NCBI GenBank assembly: GCA_028023455.1
Contig: JAQFVV010006272.1
Coordinates: 2,583,127-2,647,126, forward strand
Source of the DNA: Epiperipatus broadwayi
Lineage: Eukaryota > Onychophora > Udeonychophora > Euonychophora > Peripatidae
Direction of reading: 5' to 3'
Length of the DNA: 64,000 nt
Below the pieces are notes generated by a model. That model did no database searches. It worked only from the letters and a program-made list of their open reading frames with translations, and was not told the origin of the DNA. Shown here one piece after another: positions 48,575-60,600 of the stretch (the first letter of the stretch is position 1; the number at the start of each line of letters is the position of its first letter). Made by a program: the position numbers and the translations under genes.

Positions 48575-50884
48575 TAGTGGTTGGCAATCTTTTGGAAAGA
48601 GAGAGCCAGACTGTTATGCAGTGTCTGAAGAAGGGCCATGATATCAAATGTTCTACAAATAAATCATCTCAACCTTAGACAGCTCTGGCCAGAAAGCTAT
48701 CTTGGTCTGGTATTTAAAGAAAACAATGAAATTAATTTAATTTTATTTAAAGAAGTTATTTATTTTCCTGTGAGAATAACAGTAAAACAACTATTTACTG
48801 CAAGCACAACAAAAATGGCACATTTCTTAATATAAACAAAATACAATTAAAAATGGTAAATTAATTAATGTGACACTTATTTTTGCATATTGTTTGATAA
48901 CTTCTCCAAATCAGGAGAAATGTTTGTTGATGCCAGAAGCAAAACGTCATTTAGGTGGTCATCATGCACCCTTATTCTTAAACTACTTTTAAAATATTTC
49001 ATTTTTAAAAAAAGTTGTACACAAACATATATACTTGCAAATAATGATATCATCATTTTTGCATTATTCAAGTTGTTGCCACTTGGTAATATACCATTCT
49101 TGTAGAAGTTAGCAATGGAGTTGAAGTGAAATTTTGATTTCAAAAATTCATCATATTGGAAGTCAATTAACTCCAACTGATATTTTTCTGCCACTTGTTC
49201 TACATCAACTTCATAAAGAGAACCAAACAATATAAATTGATTTCTATACTTCTGGAAGTCTACAAAATGGGAGAAAAACTCATTCTCCAATCCTAAATAG
49301 AGCTCACAAAAATATCTGGTATTATAACTTTTTTGTGATTTTAGAAATTTGGAAAATGAAAGTAGTTACCTGTTTGAAGTTGTGATTGTCACTGTCAAAG
49401 TTTGTTTTCAACAACAGTAATTTGGTCAATATTTGAAGCTCAAGATTCAAATTGTTCGTGTGGGTCACAATGTCACAATGTCTACCATAAATGCTAAATT
49501 GACAATCCACTATGGTCTTTGAAAGCAAGAAGTATCTTTATCTTTGCTCTCTAAAAACATGGCTATCTTTTCTCTCAATGCACATACTAATGCTAGCATT
49601 TTTTCTTGGCTAAGCCATTGAAAATTTGAAAAATATGTAAGATCACCATACTCTGCTCCATTTTGTTTAAGAAATTCTGAAATGGCTGTGATTTAGTTCT
49701 CTTGAAAGTATAAAATTCACTGTTTTTATGACAACTTCCATGATATTCTTAAAATTCAATGATTTTGCACATAATGCATCCTGATGAATGCAGTGAAGTT
49801 TGATTGGTTTGTGAATAATACCAATGTGTTCTTAAAGCAGTGAAACAAATTCTTTTTCTCTCCAACCATCACTGGTTCTCTACCTGTGGTTACTCCAATC
49901 AGGATTTGTTTCAAAAATAAATTTTATAATGCCTCCCAAAATATATTTTGCAGTGCTAGTAGTGTCCTTCATAGGAATCAATTATACAAATTTAAATTTT
50001 TTTCACAATATCAAATGTCAGTGTTATACCCTTCACAAATACTACAAGTTGGCAAGTATCTGTCATATCTGAGGTTTTGTCAATAGCAGTGGAATAATAC
50101 TCCAGATTTGTTAAAATGCCCCTTTAAGCCCATTCTGAACTTTCCTGCCAATTCTTCAATTCATCTTGTTACAGTTTTTGCTGATAAGCTTATCACAGAA
50201 AATAATTCTTTTTTTCCTGGACAAACTACATTCTTTGAAGAAATTCCATCAGTAAAATTTTTTATCTTTTCTGCAATTAGTTTTGACACCTCATAACTAG
50301 CACAAGTGTTTCAGTCAATTTCTTCAATTTTTCTTGTGAAAAATAAAGACTGCTTTATTAAATTATTTCTTGGCTGTGCAACTTCATCTTCTTACATTTT
50401 TCCAGAGAAATTGTTGTGATTATGATGAGTTTCATAGTGCCATTTAATATTTGAAACTTTCTTCATGGCAATGGTATCTTGACAAATAAAACAAATACAT
50501 TTCCCAAAGTGCTCATGAAAAAATAGCTATGTATCAAACTTTCATTAAAATTTCAGCACTCAAGATCTCCCTTTCTTTTCTTATTATCCATGGGTTTGTT
50601 TTTTCTCAGAAAAAAAGAAATTCTAGAAAGGAAAGAGAAAAAAGAAATTAGTATGGAAAAATAAAAAACAATGAAAACAAAGTATCTGCAGATATAGTAA
50701 AGTTGAAGACATTTAATAATTGTGAATAAATTTTTATTAAACATTTTTCAGTACACAAATATATAAGTATTGGTTACTAGTTGTGTAATATTTAGATAAT
50801 TTGTAACCAGTTGTTAAACTGGTTGATAGACAAAAATTTCTCACAGACAAGATGTGGCCACAGGCCTGGGGTTGATGGTCCCTG
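48575..50884 (-). mobile_element. hAT DNA transposon with 8-bp TSD, inactive
   Basis: A 2.31-kb element with hAT hallmarks. The 8-bp flanks atttagcc (48567-48574) and atctagcc (50885-50892) match at 7 of 8 positions. The left end, tagtggttggcaatctttt, and the complement of the right end, cagggaccatcaacc, are diverged terminal inverted repeats of the CAGNGGTNNNCAACC type. The interior encodes a BED-type finger and a hAT transposase on the minus strand, broken by stops. It is nested in the interrupted Gypsy element, so it arrived later. Confidence 0.87.
48877..50592 (-). pseudogene. hAT transposase (ZBED/GTF2IRD2-like subfamily), broken
   Basis: Starts near 50592 as MDNKKRKGDLEC. A BED-type zinc finger follows (CFICQDTIAMKKVS, then WHYETHH; C-x2-C and H-x4-H, about 50420-50500). 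Next come YEVSKLIAEKIKNFTDGIS (about 50250-50300), a LHCIHQDALCAKS block (about 49780-49800) with VNFILSRELNHSHFR (about 49690-49720), and a C-terminal dimerisation region LFASIYVCVQLFLKMK with RVHDDHL (48930-49050). The ORFs at 48877-49290 and 49322-49528 are its longest surviving pieces. At least ten stops or frameshifts interrupt it. An active enzyme would cut and paste the element; this one cannot. The subfamily is judged from the HCIxHQxxLCxK and E-x-ELIDFQYDE-like motifs. Confidence 0.85.
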
Positions 50885-52294
50885 ATCTAGCCACTGCCAA
50901 ATTTAAGGCAGATTATATAACCAATAATTTGGATGCACATACCTAAGTACTAATCTATCAGAATATAAAAAAAACAAATAATTCTGAGATACGGAATCAT
51001 GCTGATTATCATCAATGCCCTGGCATATAGCACCATTAAAGCACTGACCAAATATAAACTTAATTTCTAATGAAAAATAAAATAAAGTGTAGTGCATGAA
51101 CTTTAAAGATTATATATACCATACAAGATTATCAATTGTATGTCCAAAACACTGACATAAATCCCTAATTTGTATAAAACAATCATTTTGCTCTAATCTA
51201 GCTCAGGAAGCCAGAACTCTATAAACTATTACTGTGAGTAATAGATAAATAAAAAATGAAAGCAGCTTATTCTAAATAGTTTTAAATAATTTATAGGTTT
51301 AATCTATTATAATTAATTAGCTCTACTGGCATAATTAAAAAATTCCTAAACTCTAAGCTGTATTAAAATCAAGTCCTACACACATTGCCGATTTATGCAA
51401 CAGATATCTGGAATACTAAAGACATTAAGACTAAAACAATATTTTTTAAACAATTATTTAATAACTGATTATCAATAAATAAGAAAAAATGTCATGATAA
51501 TATAAAACTTCAAAACTTATTTCTTTTATCAAAAAAAAATAGTTTCATAAAAATTATAAGAAACCAGTTGATTTTTATTCATCTAATTAATTAACCTTTA
51601 CTTTCATGATTTATTTCTTTAAAAGCAAGTGGGAAAATAGCATTTTCAAAATCAGAAATAACAATCTTTAAATTTTCTTAACAAATCTTTTATTAAATTT
51701 TGGAGAGAGAAAAAAGCATTTTTCAAGTACAAAAAATTAAATTTAATAAAGTTAAATTTTCCAAAAAATCTTCTTATATAATTTTGAAGAAAGAAAATTA
51801 AATGGATTAAGAAACATATTTTACAAGAGCATATTAAATTAATAAAAACTATTCATAAAAATATTTTATTAACTATAACTGAAAATACAATGTGCATACA
51901 AAGAAAATACCTTTAACCCTGAATTTATTCTTATTTGGAATCCTTTCTAGTTATAACTTGCAGTTGTTCCAGATAAGTTTTTTTAATGGCTTCTACACTA
52001 TGCATGATTAATTTGTATTATCTATGTATGCAGCATTTTCAGATTAACAAATAGCAAGAATTTATCTATTTTTTTAATAAAATTTCCAGATGAGATTAAC
52101 ACATAGACTCATGTTTTTAGCAGGAGACAAAATTGCAGATTACTTCAGGGACATTTTTCTTCTTTATATTTTATTCCAGTTAAAACAGATTACATGTAGG
52201 AAGATGGTATTAGCATTTAACTAAATTTAGCACATGATTTTCATTGTAGAAACCATTTTATCACTAAATTCTTAGTATATTAACTGCTTGGTTG

Positions 52295-52590
52295 ACACTT
52301 CAACAGCTTAAATAAGATTTCTGCTTCTTTCTTCTTAGCAGCTGGATTGGGATATTCTTTTCTTCTACTGTCTTCTTCAGCAGCTGGATCAATAGTTTTC
52401 TCCTACTGTTCTTTTCAACAGTTAGGTTAGGAATGACTTTTTCTGTTCTATACAACAGCTTAGTTAAGACTTCTACTTCTTTTCTTTTTTAGCAGCTAAG
52501 TCATGAACTTTTTTCTCCTACTATTTTTTTCAAAAGTTGGATCAAAACTTTTTTTCCTACTTTCATCTTCAACTGTTGGAAGATTTTTCT
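52295..52590. repeat. 39-bp tandem repeat encoding a 13-residue K/E/R-rich unit
   Basis: About seven imperfect units of roughly 39 bp, each with a cagctggat/caacagttag core and a cttttttctcctactgt-like part. On the minus strand the period is a multiple of three and the best units read IDPAAEEDSRRKE, YPNPAAKKKEAEI and IPNLTVEKNSRRK. This suggests it was once a coding repeat. Some units are out of frame now. Confidence 0.7.
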
Positions 52591-53389
52591 TACCAAACAC
52601 ATAGGTCTTCTCATTTATTCATGTGCCTCTTAATTTTGAAACAACCCTGCTTCAAACCAATAATAATCTTTCTTTAACATGACACAATTAGTAATAATTA
52701 AATCAATTTGTACAAATACAATGGTTCAGTTATTTTTCTTCTTCAACATTGACATTAAAAACAAGTCAAAAATTTAAATTAGAATCATAATTCTTTTAAC
52801 ATTCCTTTCCAAATAAAATTTTCTTGCAAAAAAACAGGATTATAAGATTAATTAGACTGATTCAATAAACAATATCATTTCTTTTGGAGAGAGATAATGA
52901 GAAAAGAAACAAAAAAAAAACTGTACTTAAAGTTTTAATAAATGTTAATCATATTTTTTTTTTAAAAATTGTATTAAGCACAAATCTTTAGCTTGCTTAT
53001 TTTCTTTCAAAAGTTTAAATCAAATGTTTCAATAAACTTTTCATAATCCAAACTAGTAAATAGTTAACAATTATTGAAGAGAGAGAATAAAAGAAATTAT
53101 TTATTTGATTTTATACTTATCTCTCTTTTGCAACTACTTATAAATTATTAAAATAATCACATTATTATTTTAAAAAAAGGTCTAGAATTTTCATATTACC
53201 ATTAAAGAAAAAAACATTAAATTAAATACCTATTATTATAAAAAGCATATAGAAAGTTACATATTAATTAAATCTAAATTTAAAATTTAGGAGTTTGTAA
53301 TATTGGTCTGGTTAATGCCCATAATATTACAGTATGGTCAATGATAATAATTCTGCTGTTCTTTCTGTCACAGGATTTTTGGGATGCAG

Positions 53390-54970
53390 CTTTGAAGTTT
53401 ATTTTTGCAAAATACAAAGCCTTTTGCAATGAAGTCAATACTTTATATTTGCTAGTAACTAGATAGGCATCTTTATTAATAAATTTATTCAATGTAACAT
53501 GATAATCTTAACACAATCTGAAAATTCCATATGGTTTCATAATAATAAATACAGATATAATCAAGGATGAATATTATAACAATATTAATATTTCTTTTTG
53601 TATCATCTCATTGATAGTTTCTTCTACTTTTTCTTTCAGGACCAATGAAAATTTATGTGGTTTACACATAATGATGTTGTGCTTCTTTTATCTATTCAAC
53701 ATCAATTATACATATTTTTTAACTCTTCTGATCCAGATTTAAACAGCTCAGGATACTTTTTGCACACCATACTTTCCAATGAAACTCTTTTTATGATGTT
53801 TATATAGTTTCATAAAAACAAAACCAGTTTTGTCCTAATAGCAGCCTAAAATCTTTATTAATGATATACAATGGGAGAAATTTAACCATCAAACTCAATT
53901 TTATATGTACTCTTTCATGCATGTCAATTTTATAGCCATTTATATCTGTTCTTATAATATCTATTTTTACAAACATCATTTTCTTACACTATTCTCTGCT
54001 AATTTTCAACTAATCTATACATAATATCAGCAATACATCTGCACTACTATCCACTATTGTTAATATTTGATCACAGATATCTACATCACATAATATGTGA
54101 TCATTATTTGTATCATTAAATTCCTTCACTTTATAATTACTACTTTTTCCCCTCCTCCATATTTGTAGTTTGCCATTTACTTAATTTTGATATTATGTTC
54201 TTTGTTATATTAGACACTTGCTAAATGTCATATTTCCTTGAAATAGTGCATGCTTTATTTTAAGGTTTGCAGTTTTTATTTACCAGACAATTTTTTCACA
54301 ACAGTATCATGTGACAGTATTTGGGGTTTGGTGTATTTATATTTGTTTTCTGTACAGAGAGAAATTATCCAGCTGTTGTGATAATAAAAATTCTGAAGCA
54401 TCATCAAGTATAATTTCTTGTATGACATTTTTTTCTGTAGTATATTTATAGTTGAGGCCAGATTTATTAAACAATATTGTTTTGGAATTTGAATCCAACA
54501 TGATATATAGAAGTTGGTCTAACAACATTATATCATTAAGTTTGGGGTCAAAATCACAATCCTTCACCAATTTCAATATCCATATTTTTCATAAAATAAT
54601 TGCTTTTATTTTTTAGCTTCTAACATGTTACTCATTTTATTATTTTTGAAGTAAAATAACTACTTTTTCAATCAATTAATGGTAGAGAGTTCCACAGGTG
54701 TTTTAGGATCACACAATTTATTTATAGTTGCACAACATCTTGTCCTGCAAGCTATAAGGACATAGACACTTTAAATTATTCCTCATATATTTTATGAGTA
54801 TGTAGCATTCATTATATATAAGAAGAATCATTCTTCATGTCAAATACTTTTATATTATTATATAATGATGACTTTATTTTTGTTTTGAAGGTAATGATGT
54901 TATATGCAAACCCGCAAAAACTGCTATAGTTTGCATAGGTTCTTCTTAAACTGTTGCCTGGGTCTATTTG
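53390..54970 (-). pseudogene. Gypsy gag, protease and RT N-half remnant
   Basis: On the minus strand, the ORF 54337-54576 (MKLVKDCDFDPKLNDIMLLD onward) lies in the gag position but has no definite motif. Near 54026-54060 LTIVDSSADVLLIL matches the retroviral-type aspartic protease active site, with DSS where DSG or DTG is expected. From about 53730 the RT begins: KFSLVLKEKVEETINEMIQK, then KPYGIFRLC, then LNKFINKDAYLVTSKYKVLT and LYFAKINFKAASQ (53400-53492). This corresponds to the fingers domain up to the catalytic motif A, where the expected Asp (FxKIDL) is replaced by Asn. Frames are broken. Confidence 0.72.
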
Positions 54971-54983
54971 ACTATGGCTCAAG

Positions 54984-55361
54984 GATATTAATTAGATATT
55001 AATCAGGAGAGTATCAATGATTTTAAATAAATTAACACAAGTTTAGCAACAAAACAATTTATTTGACAATAATAAATACAAATAAAAAAGAAATAAATTA
55101 TATGGAATTCTAGAAGAAATAAATACAATCTACTATTAATCTTTTAGTTGTATGTTTCACTTTTCACTAACATGGGATAATATTATAAGCAACATTATGT
55201 GATTTAATTACAAAGACTTTTGCTCACATGTGCTTCTTATTGTTATAAATGTGTATATGTTTTCTGGAACAATTATGCTTCTGGTAATTTAATATTTTAC
55301 TTTAGCTTATAATCTGCTGTTAAACATAAATGGATCATATTTTTTCTAAGTTTTCTTTGTG
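54984..55361 (-). repeat. Gypsy element 5' LTR
   Basis: About 378 bp, homologous to 45500-45869 with many substitutions and a few small indels. It is upstream of gag in the element's orientation and thus the 5' LTR. Confidence 0.78.
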
Positions 55362-55364
55362 ATT

Positions 55365-56420
55365 ATTTAGCATACATTATTTAAAAGAATTTTTTATCAC
55401 AAAAATCGAGATACATCACAACTGTAGATAAACTGTTAGAAAAAATATAAAAAGTACATTAAAAACTAAATAGAGTATATTAAACCAATAATTTTGGTAA
55501 TATGGAAGCTGTTTTTTAAGCTAATAGTTGTTAAATTTAAGACTGCTGTATTCTAAGGAAATAGAATTTTGATTTTTCAAATTATTCTAAACTTAACTTG
55601 TAAATTATATCGTCCTTTATCCAAATATCAAATTTTTATACTTTGTAACCGTAATGTGTCATGAGGTCATACTTTTCATTAAATTTATATATATATAACT
55701 ACTTAAACAAAATGTAAACAAAATTTCCTATTAATTCACTGATAATATACCTTTTTCACATTTAACAAGTCATTAAACTAGCCATTGAACTTTTCTAGGA
55801 CAATTAATTTCAGCTTATAATACTGATTGTCACATGGATGTGAAATTATAGCTAATGTTTTAGCATAATGTATAAAATCCTTACATATAAATATCAAGTA
55901 ATCATAATATGATTTCACAATATTCACTATTTAAATATTGTGGTGAAATAACATAACTCAAAGTTAAAAGAAACTACAAAATTTAATATTTAAATATTAA
56001 ATATTGTAAGATGTCATCAGGTTTATTTCATATTTTAAAATCTGATTAAATCTTGAGCAAATGTATTTATGTATGAAGCTTTGGACATTACAGTGAAATA
56101 CTCACTGTGTTTAAGCCAACTAATAAATAATGTTGTAAGCCATAAAACAATTGCATCTGAGGATGTAATTAGATAGTTAATTCCTTTGATAATGTTAAAG
56201 ATAGTAAATAAATATTATTGATAATTTGATTGACTGTTTTTTAAAACTTAGTTTGACTAGTTAATTTGTCTTATTTTATGTTTTATTATATGGATATTTG
56301 GATTATTTTATATTGTAAATAGGTGTAGTTAATCCTATGTAGTTATTTTCAGAACGATGAATAATTTGGAAGGTTTTTGGCATCAAAGTAACACAACAAT
56401 CGGTATTTAAATAAACACTT
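55365..56420. other. AT-rich DNA without a recognisable gene
   Basis: Nothing identifiable is visible. Confidence 0.6.
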
Positions 56421-56421
56421 T

Positions 56422-56656
56422 TATAATAAATATCTATCAACTGAAATATAGGCTTATTTTATACCTGTATCAATATATGTAATATATAGGGTATATGAGC
56501 ACAGACTTTCACACGACCCACCACCATTCTCCACTCTATCTCATAACACTGATAGACTTGAACACATCTTTTCAACATATATTTGTTCAAGTGTATCAGT
56601 GTTATGAGATAGAGTGGAGAGTGGTGGGTCGTATATCCTATATAATAAATATCTAT
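56422..56656. mobile_element. Palindromic-family insertion with 16-bp TSD
   Basis: Identical repeats tataataaatatctat at 56422-56437 and 56641-56656 flank a 203-bp insert. Its left part is the reverse complement of the family tail (acctgtatcaatatatgtaa, then cagactttcacacgaccca). The rest is an almost perfect palindrome: 56513-56567 (acgacccaccaccattctcc onward) against 56584-56632 (ending gtggtgggtcgt), with a loop of about 16 nt. The TSD length is typical of LINE-mediated integration and unlike most DNA transposons. Confidence 0.87.
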
Positions 56657-56781
56657 ATGAATTCTATAATATTATGTGATAAAAAAAATAAAAATGAAAC
56701 TCGGGGTGTAAATTCTTCTAATTTATTTGTTTTTTGTAAATTTTAGCATTATACTTATAATTATTTGTCTTTATTTTAAAC

Positions 56782-57666
56782 TTAGGACTATGGTATTAGA
56801 GCTGCGATTTGAAGAATTATAATCGTTTAATCATTAAATTAATTCGGTTATTAAATCAAAAATATATTTTAAAATCTACATTTAAAAAAAAAATAATTTA
56901 ACAAAAAAAATATTCGAAAAACATTAATGTGAAGAATAGTTAAAATGCGTGTTGAAATCAAATTCAGTGTGTGTTTGCACGTGCATACTCTGCATAATCT
57001 ATTTTAATACATTGTAAGGCTTACACCTGGATTTATATATGTAATATATGCAGGATTCGAACTCAGACTTTCACACGACCTACAACTCTCAGTGACATCT
57101 TATATTGCTGACTCACCTGATCGCACATATGTTCAAAAGATAATTACCAATATTCGTATTTCGTGCTAAAGCAGCACTCATCAGTTGGTTCAGATTACCA
57201 TCTCCATATATATATATACAATTAGTATTCAGCTTTATATTAAGACAACCAATCTTCATACTTTAATGAGTGCTGGTTTAGCACGAAATGCTATTATTGG
57301 TGATTATTTATCTTTTCAACATGAGTGTGATCAGGTGAGTCAGCAATATAAGATGGCACTGAGGGTTGTAGGTCGTTTGAAAGTCTGAGTTCGAATCCCG
57401 CATATATTACATATATAAATGCAGGTGTAAGCCTGTACAATGTATTAAAATAGATTATGCAGAATATCCACGCGCAAACACACCCAATTTGATTTAAATA
57501 ACTATTCTTCACATTAATGCCTTTCGTATTTTTTTTTTTTTTTTTGGTTAAATTGATTTCTTTAAATATAGATTTTAAAATATGTTTTTGATTTAATAAC
57601 CTAATTAATTTAATGATTAAACGATTATAATTCTTCATGTCGCAGCTCTAATACCACAGTACCTAA
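56782..57666. repeat. 885-bp imperfect palindrome, largest member of the family
   Basis: Left arm 56782-57181 and right arm 57265-57666 are complementary over about 400 bp with an 83-bp centre. Pairing landmarks are ttaggactatggtattag/ctaataccacagtacctaa at the tips, cgtttaatcattaaattaat/attaatttaatgattaaacg, agattttaaaatatgttttt and complement, tgtgtttgcacgtgcat with atccacgcgcaaacaca, and tcgtgctaaagcagcactca/tgagtgctggtttagcacga. Each arm contains the family unit with its tRNA-type B box (57050-57064 complement; 57386-57401). The outer ~220 bp of each arm are not seen in other copies. ORFs at 57185-57388 and 57294-57638 cross the palindrome and are spurious. Confidence 0.88.
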
Positions 57667-57669
57667 ACG

Positions 57670-60600
57670 GATACTTGAATATATATATATAATCGTTTCC
57701 AAATACAAGTTCTATTTTTCTCTACATTATTTTTTTGACGTTTTATATAAAGTTCTGTAAAAAATATTAAACTTATTTGATAACTTTAGCTCAGCTTCAA
57801 TTTTACAAAGGCACAAATTTCATTTCTTATTTCTCTCTCTCTCACTCTCTTTTTAATTTCTTAGAAAGGATAATATTAACTAAATTTAAGTAACCACATA
57901 AAAAAAAGTAAGCCAGCTTTCAAAAAGTAAACTCTTGAATTGAAGCAAGAAAAATACTAAAAAAAAAAGTTAGAATGGGAAATTTAAATTGATTTTTGGG
58001 AATATAAGATAAACATTTCATAAAAGAGGACTGCTTCGATAACATCTGTTCCCTTGATTTCTTAATTATGTTATACAATTTCCTCATAAAAGATTTAACA
58101 AATTTAGACAATTATTAACTTTGTAATCTCTATTTCTTTCTTTCTTGCTCTTTTATTTTCTATATTTATATATTAGTTCTGTTGAGATGTACTAAGACGT
58201 AATAGCCAAAACAACATCTGTTTTAAGATTTTTTGGACATTATCAGATATTTATTAAACTAGATAAGACTATCAGTAGTATGCAAAAATTTATTGTATAA
58301 AAATAGTTGACTATCATTATTTAGAACTTTTTATAATATATTGGATATAATGGATAAGGCATGACAGTATAATAATGAGAACATGGGTATATGACAAGTC
58401 TTTGTAATGGTAGCATATTTTCTTAATAAGCTCATGATTTGAATATTGAATTTGGGAGAAGTAAGATTTGAAATTTTTCACATTTCCAAAAACATTTTTT
58501 TTCCAGACAGATGATCCATATCAAAAATAAACATCTATTTAATAATCGATTGGCAAGTAAATATCCAACTTTCTAAAAATGAAAAAGAAAACAAGAATGA
58601 AAATCAACTCAAAACCTTCATGATTTTATTTGAGAAACACAAGGAGTAATGATTCATCTTCAGTATTTTCTTTTGAAGGACTGCTACAAATAGCTTTTTT
58701 TGATGAACCATTTCAGTCTGTAACATATTTATTTTTATATCTTTTATATTAACACATATTATTAAACTCTTTTGCCTCATACTCTTTAAGTGATCTTGTG
58801 AGAGCTTTTTAACAATAAATGTTATGTGGTTATGCTTAATAAATCCTTATCCAATGCTGTTCTATTCAAATATCCTTAGATTAGCATTTCATTTATAGCT
58901 TTCATCAGTGAGAGTTTTTTTTTTGGAAATTTTAAATCATGCACTTGTATCTGTTGGATTGAATACATCTTTTATCTAGCAACTGTTTTTTATTTTTTGT
59001 AAAGTAATCAAGCTATCATCTAAAATTGAAAAACTTTTGAATTTTTCAATTCCAGGTTATTTGCTTGCATCTAAAACCAATTCAGTTTCTATGTATTATG
59101 GTGACTTCAGTTTTTTTATAATCTTAGACCTCTTTATTCTTTGGCCATAATTGATGCAAAATCAATAAATCATCACATAATCAACAATACATCATCTGAT
59201 TCCTGCATACCCATAGTTATTTATTAGTGAATCTGTTTATTCTCTATATTCATATGTCATATAGTGTAAGCTTTAGAAATCAATAGATTACACTAGATAA
59301 AATAAGAATATGGAGATCTTTTGATACTTATATATTAAGAAAAAGACAAATAGTTTTATGATTTAAAAATTAATATTTAAACAATAAACACTGCCACTGT
59401 AAACTATTCAAATTCATAACAATTTTAATTAAGGTATCTTGTGCATTATAGAATTTATATTCCAAAACAAAACATCAAATGACCCTTTTGTTTAAACGTA
59501 AAATCAGCACTAACAGCTGTTAAACCTTTTATATTATTCTCACATAGGTAATGCATAAGCTTTGAAATTAATATACATTTTTCATTATGATGTATAAAGC
59601 ATCAATTACAAATCATTTTAATATCAAATTACATGATTAAAATTAATATCCATTTTAAACAAGGATCTGTTGGTATAATAGTCAGTACGTGTGCTTTCTA
59701 TGATGCAACATCGGTTTGAATTTGATTGGATAAACTTGGAAATCTTTTTGTATACAAATAGGCTTAAGGTTTAATTTGCACAAAGCTGATTTATAAGTCA
59801 ACCTTGCTAACCATTCATTACTGGCTAGTAAGTGGATGCCTGATTTCTTATTTTAAAAGAATAAAGTTTCCATGTTAATTTGAGTTGAATTATATGAATG
59901 TTAATTTGTTTATCTTCAACAGGTAAATAGGTCTAAATTAGGGCATAAAAGGAAAAGATAGCTTCTGCATGGTGGATCAATTTGATTAGTGAAAGAAAAA
60001 ATAAAGAATATAAATTGACTATAAAAAAAGGCAACTTAAATAAATATAAACTAATTGTTTTGTTTGTTTTAACAAAATATAGCATATATATATATCAAAA
60101 TAGAATGTTGGTGAATATGAATTTAAAAAAACATAATTTCTGATTTTTTGTTATGTCAAAATTAAAGATATTTAAAAGAGAATTAGAGAACAAAGCCTGA
60201 AATAGAAGATGTGCAGTAAAATTTCCTCAAAACCATGAAGGCATGTGGATTCTTATGATTTTATGATATTAAATATGAAATATTTCTAAATGAAAATAAG
60301 TTCAAAATTATTTTAAATATTAAGTGACCTGCTGAAAAATTAAATGCCCCTAATTGTGAAAAAATGGACAGGAAACTAAATGACATTAAATAGAGGATAT
60401 TTTTAAAAGGATGCTGAAAAAAAGAAACTCTAGCACAGAACATTAAAATATTAATGATGAACAGTTGAAATATATCATTAATAACTTACAATATGCTATT
60501 TTTTGGTCAGTGCACTTACAGAAATAATAAGTATGAAAATTAAGCTTAAGTTTTATAAAATTTATTTTACTGATTTTCTTTTACTGATTTTGACTGCTGA

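Larger units (their letters stand above)
48275..53390. other. Foreign DNA splitting the Gypsy reverse transcriptase
   Basis: RT reads up to LYFAKINFKAASQ at about 53390, then loses similarity. It resumes at NKLPYGI near 48270, with only about 30 expected residues missing. The intervening 5.1 kb contains a hAT transposon (48575-50884), a 39-bp tandem repeat (52295-52590) and otherwise anonymous AT-rich sequence. The minus ORF at 50903-51097 and the sequence at 48408-48574 rejoin across the hAT, so they belonged to one older insertion. Its identity is unknown. Confidence 0.55.
45500..55361 (-). mobile_element. Ty3/Gypsy LTR retrotransposon, minus strand, ancient and interrupted
   Basis: Two diverged direct repeats (45500-45869 and 54984-55361) bracket remnants that follow Ty3/Gypsy order on the minus strand: gag-like region (about 54340-54970), aspartic protease (about 54030), the first half of RT (53390-53730), then, after about 5 kb of unrelated DNA, the second half of RT, RNase H and integrase (46740-48275). 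The integrase-after-RT order distinguishes Gypsy from Copia. The LTRs differ at many positions and every frame is broken, so the insertion is old. A hAT transposon lies inside the interruption. I found no clear TSD or primer-binding site. Confidence 0.8.

Noticed and set aside
48408-48647. 79-codon minus ORF as a gene
   Set aside because: It spans the left end of the hAT element and its target, so it is a chance chimera.
57185-57638. Two ORFs across the large palindrome
   Set aside because: They run through the hairpin loop and both arms and arise from non-coding repeat.
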